Positions 58,197-64,000 of a stretch of DNA of 64,000 bases are shown here, piece after piece. The notes under the pieces were generated by a model. That model was not told the DNA's origin and ran no database searches. It saw only the letters and a list, made by a program, of their open reading frames with translations. The DNA is from Breoghania sp. (GTDB taxonomy: Bacteria; Pseudomonadota; Alphaproteobacteria; Rhizobiales; Stappiaceae). The DNA is taken from the NCBI RefSeq assembly GCF_030066895.1, contig NZ_JASJAV010000003.1:124001-188000 (forward strand). The letters are read 5' to 3'. Both the position numbers and the translations under genes were made by a program. Positions within the stretch are counted from its first letter, which is position 1. Every line of letters starts with the position of its first letter.

Positions 58197-59273
58197 CTAT
58201 TCTGCCGGATGACGATGACCGAGGCCGGGGATGAGCGAACGGACCGAGCCTTCGATCAGCCAGGCAAGATCGAACCGTGCGCCAACGGCGATGGAAATGA
58301 AGACGATGGGGGCCAAGATTGCCAGCGTGAAGGCGACCGAGATGCCCTGTCCGATCGTACAGCCCATCGCGAAGACGCCGCCGACGCCCATCAGGGCTGC
58401 ACCCAGAAAGTGACGGCTTAGCTCGCGGGGCTTCCCAGCGCGCATCCTTCTTGCGCCATGCGGCGACGGTGGCGCCCAACAGCGTGCCGACGACGAGACC
58501 GACGCCGTAATCGGGCAGCGTTTCGGTGTAGGTGACCAGCTTCAGGAGCGTGTCACCCACGGGCACGACGAAGGAGGTTGCCTCGATCTGGATCGGTGCG
58601 AAAGCGTGCGCGGAGGCCCAGGTGGTCGCGACCCAGCCGAAGGCGACGCCGAGCCCGATGAGGATCCCGGTGACGATATTCGACAGGTCCCATCGATAGC
58701 GCGGGGCTGCAAAGATCGATGCCAGCAGTCCGATGGCGACGGCCGGCGCGACAACGATCCCCAGTTCGGTTCCGGTGGCGTGGGAAAGAAGGTTTGCGAG
58801 CGACTGATCTCCCGCGGCGGAGAAATCGAAGGCCAGATCGTCGACGATCTGGACCCGCAGCGGGGTCAGCAGACCGCGTTGCGCCGTCAATGCGGCAATG
58901 CCGAACACGACCGCTGAGCGCAGACTGCCGCCGCCGATGCGGACCAGGGCGCCGAAGCCGCAGGTTCCCACGAGCGCCATGCCGAACCCGAACACCACTC
59001 CACCCAGGACGGCGCCGGTCAGCGCGAAGTTGGACTGAGGTAGAAGCTTTGCGAGAGATCGGCCCATCCCAGCGCGTCCGCCGTCTGGGAGGCGATCAAC
59101 GCAACCGCTGCTGTCAGTATCCAGGTTCGCAAGCCGCTGGAACCGTTTGCGTACCAGTGCCGTTCAAGGACTGAGAGAGTGCAAAATTGATTGATGCGGG
59201 CCGTATAGCCGATAAGGCCGCCCGCTCCCAATCCGAGGAGCAGCAGCAGGATCAGCTGATCCCATCCGTCCAT
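58197..59273 (-). pseudogene. soxT: YeeE/YedE family transporter (SoxT-like), two frameshifts
   Basis: ATG 59273 behind GGGAGGAAAC starts 'MDGWDQLILLLLLGLGAGGL'. 'TARINQFCTLSVLERHWYAN', 'GTCGFGALVRIGGGSLRSAV' and 'FAMGCTIGQGISVAFTLAIL' hold the conserved Cys motifs of sulfur-compound transporters. Shifts near 59040 and near 58440 break the gene into three frames. It is immediately downstream of the ArsR-type regulator on the same strand. Confidence 0.87.
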
Positions 59274-59739
59274 GGTCGTTTCCTCCCGGGCCCGCTCTGC
59301 GGCAGGGCTTCCTGTTCCGAGAAGTCACAATGACGTTAGGGAATATCTGGTTCAAGGAAATTCGGGGGCGCGGCCTCAGGCCGGGCGCGGACGGACCGGT
59401 GTGCAGAACAATGGAATAGAGGTTCTCGACGATGCCGCGCACTTCGTCATCGACGAGCGAATAATAGATGATCCGATCTTCCCGGCGCGGATTGACGAGG
59501 CTTTTCATCCGAAGCCGGGCAAGCTTTTGAGAGACGGCGGCCTGCGGCATGGTCAAGATCTCTTCCAGTTCGGAAACCGACTTTTCCCCCTTCGACAGGA
59601 TGTACAGGATCAGCAACCGCGTTTCGTGCGACAGCGTCTTGAGAAGGTCGCTGGCCTTGCGCGCCTGCTCCAGGAGACGATCTCGTTCTTTCGGGTCGGC
59701 CAGAATGGCCAGATCGGGGAGGTCTATCATTCTCGTCAA
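59164..59739 (-). CDS. soxR: ArsR-family transcriptional regulator (SoxR-type), abnormal C-terminus
   Basis: A winged helix-turn-helix repressor: 'LLKTLSHETRLLILYILSKG', recognition helix 'TMPQAAVSQKLARLRMKSLV', wing 'RREDRIIYYSLVDDEVRGIV'. Family members end near NLYSIV (about 120 residues), but here the frame runs on for about 75 Arg/Pro-rich residues into the start of soxT. A stop in the neighbouring frame at 59376-59378 suggests that a one-base indel removed the natural end. The DNA-binding domain is intact. It probably controls the divergent sox promoters and is placed between soxS and soxT. Confidence 0.8.
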   Translation of the reverse strand: MTRMIDLPDLAILADPKERDRLLEQARKASDLLKTLSHETRLLILYILSKGEKSVSELEEILTMPQAAVSQKLARLRMKSLVNPRREDRIIYYSLVDDEVRGIVENLYSIVLHTGPSAPGLRPRPRISLNQIFPNVIVTSRNRKPCRRAGPGGNDHGRMGSADPAAAPRIGSGRPYRLYGPHQSILHSLSP

Positions 59740-59811
59740 TTTCCGACTGAGGCGTTCAAGGAAGGGGCGAGCAATGTCGTGGCGGGCAAAGCGGCAGCGG
59801 TTTTCAATGCC

Positions 59812-60193
59812 CTATCGTTTTCCTTCCGGCGTTTCGTTTTCCAGCTTCTGCAGCATCTCTCCCAGTCGCGGCCAGAAAAACTGATCCCCCGGATACCCGC
59901 GCATCCGGGCCAGTCCCCGCCCGTCCTCCACAAGAATGAAAGTGGGCGTGAGTCGGTCGCGGGCAATAGCCGCAAGATCCTGGGGCCAAGGGTCATTTAT
60001 ATCCACGCGACGCAACGGCGCTATTCGTCCTTCCACGGTGCGTGGCATAGGCCGGAGCGATCTCGGCGTTGAAGCGTGCACACCACGCACAACCGGATTG
60101 TTCCAGTATCACCAGTTCGGCGGCCCCGGCCGAACAGACAAGATTGGCCAGAACCATCAACGCCATAGCCTGTGCGGCCATCCGATACCGCAT
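59812..60193 (-). pseudogene. soxS: SoxS-like periplasmic thioredoxin, frameshifted
   Basis: ATG 60193 (MRYRMAAQAMALMVLANLV) gives a signal peptide; 'ELVILEQSGCAWCARFNAEI' holds the CxxC. A shift near 60040, after EIAPAYA, moves the rest ('APLRRVDINDPWPQDLAAIA', 'PTFILVEDGRGLARMRGYPG') to another frame ending near 59812. SoxS keeps SoxY reduced and active in Paracoccus. First gene of the soxS-soxR-soxT set. Confidence 0.87.
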
Positions 60194-60236
60194 TTGCAGC
60201 TCCTTGCGATTCCGTGATTGCTAAATATATTAACAT

Positions 60237-60254
60237 ATGAATATTTTTATTCAT
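60237..60254. promoter_or_regulatory. Candidate ArsR/SoxR operator between soxS and soxV
   Basis: ATGAATA-TTTT-TATTCAT is a perfect 7-bp inverted repeat with a 4-base spacer in the AT-rich gap between divergent soxS and soxV. It matches the general form of ArsR-family operators (TGAA...TTCA dyads), and an ArsR-type regulator is encoded 500 bases away. Confidence 0.65.
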
Positions 60255-60324
60255 TACGATCGCGGACAAATGGTCGCGAGTCACGATCTCGACAAAAACA
60301 GCGGCTGAAGGGGGGAAGCGACCA

Positions 60325-61062
60325 ATGCTCGATGTGTCTTTCAGCGCGGCTTTCGTCGCGGGGCTGCTGTCATTCGTCTCGCCTTGCGTCCTGCCGATCG
60401 TGCCGCCATATCTGTGCTATCTGGCCGGCATCAGTTTCGAACAGCTGTCCGGTGAGGATCCCACACCGGGAACGGGGCGGCAGATCGTTCTGGCGGCGGT
60501 GTTCTTCGTGGCGGGCTTTGCCACCGTGTTCGTCGCCCTCGGGGCGACGGCCAGCATCATCGGTCAGACAGTGGCTCGCTACTTCGACACGATGGCGATC
60601 TTGGCCGACATTATCATCGCGGTCATGGGCTTGCATTTCCTGGGCGTCTTCCGGATCAGCCTGCTTTATCGCGAAGCCCGGGTGAATGTAGCCGCAAAGC
60701 CTGCCGGACTGGTGGGTGCCTATGTGATGGGGCTCGCCTTTGCTTTCAGCTGGACGCCTTGCGTGGGGCCGGTTCTGGCGGCGATCCTGTTCATCGCCGG
60801 ATCAACGGCGACCGCGCTTGCCAAGGGGGCGGCGCTGTTTGCCGTCTATGCGGCTGGGATCGGTCTGCCGTTCATTCTGGCGGCGGCCTTTGCCGGGCGC
60901 TTCCTGAGCGTGGCGGGGCGCCTGCGCAAGCACATGGCGACGGTTGAGAAGGCCATGGGAGGGCTGCTCGTACTGACCGGAATTCTCTTCATGACGGGGC
61001 AGATGTCGGCCATCGCCCAATGGCTTCTGGAGACTTTTCCCGTCTTCACTCAGGTTGGGTGA
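60325..61062 (+). CDS. soxV: SoxV, CcdA-type thiol transporter
   Basis: 245 residues, six membrane helices. The redox Cys pair is in 'SPCVLPIVPPYLCYLAG' and 'FSWTPCVGPVLAAILFIAG'. CcdA/SoxV carries electrons from cytoplasmic thioredoxin to periplasmic SoxW and SoxY. The ATG at 60325 has GGGGGAAG upstream. Intact. Confidence 0.9.
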   Translation: MLDVSFSAAFVAGLLSFVSPCVLPIVPPYLCYLAGISFEQLSGEDPTPGTGRQIVLAAVFFVAGFATVFVALGATASIIGQTVARYFDTMAILADIIIAVMGLHFLGVFRISLLYREARVNVAAKPAGLVGAYVMGLAFAFSWTPCVGPVLAAILFIAGSTATALAKGAALFAVYAAGIGLPFILAAAFAGRFLSVAGRLRKHMATVEKAMGGLLVLTGILFMTGQMSAIAQWLLETFPVFTQVG

Positions 61063-61094
61063 GGGAGCGGACGGGAAAATGGGAGGAGGAAATC

Positions 61095-61694
61095 ATGGTT
61101 ACGTGGATACGGGCGGCAGCCCTTGGCGTCGCACTTGTCGCAACGGCGTTCATTTCGACCGGCAATGCCACATCGCTCGGCGATGACGGGCTCCACAAGG
61201 AGGACTGGTTCTCCCTCACTTTCCGGGATGTGGCGGAGGACATCGAGGCCGCGCGCGAGGAGGGCAAGCGTCTGGCTCTCGTCTTCGAGCAACGCGGCTG
61301 CATCTATTGCAAGCGGATGCACGAGGAATTGTTGACGGACCCGGAAGTCACCGACTTCATCAAGGCGCATTTCAAGCTCGTTCAGCACAACATGTCCGGC
61401 GATGAGGAGGTGACCGACCTCGACGGCGACGTCCTCACCGAAAAGACGGCCGCGCGCAAATGGGGCTACGTCTTCACGCCGACGCTCGTCTTCATGCCCG
61501 AAGAGGTTCCCGAAGGAATGAGCGTGCGGAAGGCGGCGGTCGCCACCATGCCCGACGCCTTCGGCAAGTGGACCTTCCTGAACATGTTCCGCTGGGTGCA
61601 GGAGAAGGGATACGAGGGCGATGAGCATTTCCAGAAATACCACGCCCGAATCATCCGGGAACTGCGCGATGCGGGCCGGTTGAAGGGCGAATAA
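61095..61694 (+). CDS. soxW: SoxW-like periplasmic thioredoxin
   Basis: 199 residues from ATG 61095 behind GGGAGGAGG. Signal peptide 'IRAAALGVALVATAFISTGN'. The thioredoxin motif is FEQRGCIYCKRMH, followed by 'KWGYVFTPTLVFM', which holds the cis-Pro. It takes electrons from SoxV. Intact, 32 bases after soxV. Confidence 0.88.
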   Translation: MVTWIRAAALGVALVATAFISTGNATSLGDDGLHKEDWFSLTFRDVAEDIEAAREEGKRLALVFEQRGCIYCKRMHEELLTDPEVTDFIKAHFKLVQHNMSGDEEVTDLDGDVLTEKTAARKWGYVFTPTLVFMPEEVPEGMSVRKAAVATMPDAFGKWTFLNMFRWVQEKGYEGDEHFQKYHARIIRELRDAGRLKGE

Positions 61695-61875
61695 GCGCTA
61701 AAATTCAATCGATTAATAGACACCAAGAATCTCGGCTTGCGTAAAGCATGCAAAAAATTATATCTCTTTGATATGTCTAAACTCCACGTTGTCGTGCCGC
61801 AACGGCATAAACGGCGTAGTGTGGGGAGCCTGCAAGCCGGGACAAATGGTTGGAAATGGAAGGAAGCGGCACATC

Positions 61876-62368
61876 ATGCGCGCGCATATCAACAAGGCAG
61901 TCGCGGCTCTTGCCGCCGGTGCTGTTCTGTCAGGGGGGCCGTCCTGTCGGGAGGCGCGGGCGCCCTGGCGGGAACGATCGCACCGAACATAGTCAAGATC
62001 GAGGATACGGAACTCGGTCAGCCGTTGACCGATACCGCAGGGGACGCGAAACGCGGCCGCGAATCTTCGCGTCGCACAAGCTCGGCAATTGCCTGGCCTG
62101 CCACGTCAACAGCAATCCCAAGAACGAGCTTTTCCACGGTGAGGTCGGGCTCTCGCTCGACGGAGTCGGGGCGCGCTGGTCAGCCGCCCAGCTTCGCGCA
62201 ATCGTCGTGGACTCCAAGCAGGTCTTCGGTGACGAGGCCATCATGCCCGGCTTCTACACGCTCAAGGTCGGCATCAATGTCGACGAGAAATTCGCGGGCA
62301 AGACGATCCTGTCGGCCCAGGAAGTCGAAGACGTCGTCGCCTATCTGACGACCCTCAATCAAGAATAA
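61876..62368 (+). pseudogene. soxX: SoxX cytochrome c, two frameshifts
   Basis: SoxX is the monoheme partner of SoxA. ATG 61876 starts MRAHINKAVAALAAGAVLS; a shift in the G-rich stretch near 61937 leads to GGAGALAGTIAPNIVKIEDT, and another near 62063 (a probable lost A in REIFASHKLG) leads to 'NCLACHVNSNPKNELFHGEV'. The heme site is CLACH and the Met ligand is in IMPGFYTL. The end is 62366-62368. First structural gene of the soxXYZA series. Confidence 0.88.
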
Positions 62369-62382
62369 TCAACAAAAACGCG

Positions 62383-62832
62383 ATGACGCTCAATCGTCGC
62401 GAAGCACTGGCCATAGCCGGGGGCGCGCTCGCCTTTGCGGTGACCGGCGCCCGCATGGCCTGGGCCACGGCAGAGGACACGTACAAAGCGATCATGGCCT
62501 TTACCGGCGGTGCGGAACCCGCCACCGGACGCATCACGCTCAATGCACCGGAGATCGCGGAAAACGGCAACACCGTTCCCATCTCCGTGTCGGTCGAAAG
62601 CCCGATGTCGGCCGAGGATCATGTCGCCTCCGTCACCATCCTGGCGGAAGGCAATCCCAATCCGGAAACCGTTACCTTCCACTTCACCGCGATGAGCGGC
62701 GAGGCGATGGCGTCCACGCGCATCCGTCTGGCCAAGACCCAGAACGTCATCGCGCTTGCAAAGATGAGCGACCGGTCGGTCTTCATCGACACCAAGGAAG
62801 TGAAGGTCACCATCGGTGGCTGCGGCGGCTAA
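62383..62832 (+). CDS. soxY: SoxY sulfur carrier subunit
   Basis: 149 residues. A Tat-type signal (NRREALAIAGGALAFAVTGA) precedes a mature protein ending in VTIGGCGG, the mobile GGCGG arm whose Cys carries the sulfur chain. Intact. ATG 62383 lies 15 bases after soxX with no clear ribosome-binding site. Confidence 0.93.
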   Translation: MTLNRREALAIAGGALAFAVTGARMAWATAEDTYKAIMAFTGGAEPATGRITLNAPEIAENGNTVPISVSVESPMSAEDHVASVTILAEGNPNPETVTFHFTAMSGEAMASTRIRLAKTQNVIALAKMSDRSVFIDTKEVKVTIGGCGG

Positions 62833-62859
62833 CGACCGATATTCGAGGAGGAAGCCGTC

Positions 62860-63186
62860 ATGGCCAAAGTAAAAACCCGCGTCAAATTGCCGAAGAAGGC
62901 CGACAAGGGCAAGGTGATCACGATCAAGACGCTGATCAGTCACCCGATGGAGTCCGGTCAACGCAAGAACAAGTCCGGCAACATCATTCCGCGCAAGATC
63001 ATCAATTCCTTCAAGTGCGCGTTCAATGATCAGGCCGTGTTTTCCTGCGACATGGAGCCGGCGATATCCGCCAATCCGTATCTGGAATTCACCGCCCGTG
63101 TGGAGAAGAGCGGAACCTTCGCTTTCACCTGGGTGGACGACGACGGAAGCGTCTATTCGGAAGACGAGAAGATCACGGTTGGATAG
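62860..63186 (+). CDS. soxZ: SoxZ, partner of SoxY
   Basis: 108 residues without signal peptide; it is exported with SoxY. 'KTLISHPMESGQRKNKSGNI' and 'FTWVDDDGSVYSEDEKITVG' are diagnostic. ATG 62860 behind GAGGAGGAAG. Intact. Confidence 0.94.
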   Translation: MAKVKTRVKLPKKADKGKVITIKTLISHPMESGQRKNKSGNIIPRKIINSFKCAFNDQAVFSCDMEPAISANPYLEFTARVEKSGTFAFTWVDDDGSVYSEDEKITVG

Positions 63187-63237
63187 TAACGCATCGCGCG
63201 TCGTCGGCGGAGGAAACAGCCTATAGGAGGAAGGCAG

Positions 63238-63963
63238 TTGAGGAAAACAATCATTATGGGGGGCGGCACTGGCGTTTGTCGGCTTGAGCGCGGGCGGCTT
63301 TGCCGAGCCGGTCGACGACGATCTCGTTATCGACAGCGACATCCAGATGGTGACCCGCGTCAAGACGCCAGAGGGGCATCTGCTGGAGGAAGCACGGTCG
63401 AGTTGGCTCTACCGCACCAAGGAAACGCGGACGCTGGAAGCCGATACGTTCGAGAACCCCGGCATGCTCTATGTGGAGCGTGGCGAGGAGATCTGGAACT
63501 CCAGATCAACGCGTGTCGCGAAGTCAAAATGAAGGCGGAGTCTTACAAGTTCGATGCGTCGGACCAGAAGGTACTCGTCACCTACATCAATCATCAGTCT
63601 CTCGGCATGCCTGTTCAGATCGATCTCAATGCCGGTGACATGAAGGCGTAGTGGGAGAAGGGCAAGGAAGCCTACTACACCCGCACCGGTCAACTGAATC
63701 TCTCCTGCGTGATCTGCCACGAGAACTACAACGGCAAGTACATCCGGGCGGATCACCTCAGCCAAGGCAACACGAACAGTTTCCCGACCTATCGTCTGAA
63801 GCAGGCCAACATGGTCTCGTTGCACAACCGCTTCCGCGATTGCATCCGTGACACGCGGGGGTCAAGCCCAAGGCGTTCTCGGACATCCTGATGGCGCTGG
63901 AAGTCTATGTCGCCTAGCGCGGCACCGGGCTTTCGGTCGAAACCCCTGCCGTGCGGCAGTAGC
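63238..63963 (+). pseudogene. soxA: SoxA c-type cytochrome, deletion, frameshifts and two ambers
   Basis: SoxA with SoxX joins thiosulfate to SoxY. TTG 63238 behind GGAGGAAG. An extra G in a run at 63257-63262 breaks the signal peptide (GAALAFVGLSAGGFAEP). After ENPGMLYVERGEEIWN a deletion plus frameshift removes what I estimate as 30-40 residues, then INACREVKMKAESYKF. TAG at 63649-63651 (MKA*WEKGKEAYYTRTGQL), heme motif CVICH, a shift near 63860, and TAG 63915-63917 where relatives have Trp (YVAWRGTG). Ends TAG 63961-63963. Clearly non-functional. Confidence 0.93.
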
Positions 63964-64000
63964 AAAACTCGGGGCGGCGGCATGACCGTCGACCCAGATC

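Noticed and set aside
4651..63917. Reassignment of TAG or TGA as a sense codon
   Set aside because: Many intact genes end in TGA (pcaH, pcaG, carbonic anhydrase, rlmN) or TAG (ftsX, hpt) exactly where their families end, and the internal stops come with frameshifts and deletions in the same genes. No suppressor-type tRNA is in the window.
1..64000. All frameshifts are sequencing errors
   Set aside because: Some (A5 in pqqCD, G runs in soxA and the zinc-ribbon gene, C run in the YchJ gene) could be, but nonsense substitutions, the 14-bp duplication, the pqqB and soxA deletions, lost starts and lost catalytic residues need real mutation. A mixed origin remains possible.
63964..64000. Start of soxB
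   Set aside because: An ATG occurs at about 63980, but too few codons are visible to recognise SoxB.

Overview
This window comes from a GC-rich alphaproteobacterium, most likely of the order Hyphomicrobiales (Rhizobiales). The pointers are gene order and content: ftsE-ftsX-YdcF-plsC, hpt followed by a CpdR-type receiver protein, dapF-mtaB-ftsY-yciB, PhaR next to PHA genes, a mitofilin-hemY pair, invasion-associated locus B protein and a fused pqqCD. No phage, transposase, CRISPR array or rRNA is visible. One tRNA (tRNA-Thr, anticodon CGT) is present.

The dominant feature is gene decay. About half of the recognisable genes are broken by in-frame stops, frameshifts, internal deletions, lost starts or truncation. 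The broken set includes every gene of the PQQ operon (pqqA, pqqB, pqqCD, pqqE), phaA and phaB, a nickel/cobalt uptake pair, a chemoreceptor, mtgA, gluQ-RS, several transporters and much of the sox cluster. Core genes keep full-length frames: asd, ftsE, ftsX, ftsY, plsC, hpt, rlmN, ispA, dapF, rpmF, mitofilin and hemY. Some open frames have lost a key residue: PcaH has Asp for an iron-ligand His, and MtaB has Arg for a cluster-binding Cys. I read this as a genome early in reduction, perhaps a recently host-restricted lineage. Part of the homopolymer indels could be assembly error, but nonsense substitutions, a clean 14-bp tandem duplication and deletions of tens to hundreds of bases are not explained that way.

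Layout. 0-4 kb: end of an 8-oxoguanine deaminase, pcaHG, a broken SprA-like gene, leucine dehydrogenase. 4-11 kb: broken DUF1007/NicO metal uptake pair, carbonic anhydrase, dead pqq operon, asd. 11-16 kb: broken chemoreceptor, truncated phytase-like gene, plsC. 16-21 kb: YdcF, ftsX, ftsE, broken zinc-ribbon protein, hpt, cpdR. 21-30 kb: ialB and rlmN among broken genes. 30-36 kb: MAPEG, phaB, phaA (all broken), phaR, a GGT-family enzyme. 37-46 kb: housekeeping block (rpmF, ispA, yciB, ftsY, mtaB, dapF, L,D-transpeptidase, response regulator) with broken mtgA. 46-51 kb: GGT, then five broken genes in a row. 51-56 kb: mitofilin, hemY, tRNA-Thr. 56-64 kb: sulfur-oxidation (sox) region running off the right edge.

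The sox region would encode periplasmic thiosulfate oxidation: SoxXA cytochrome, SoxYZ carrier, SoxV/SoxW thiol delivery, an ArsR-type regulator with a perfect candidate operator, and YeeE/YedE sulfur transporters. Only soxV, soxW, soxY, soxZ and most of the regulator remain open; soxX, soxA, soxS, soxH and both transporters are damaged, so the pathway is probably non-functional or failing.
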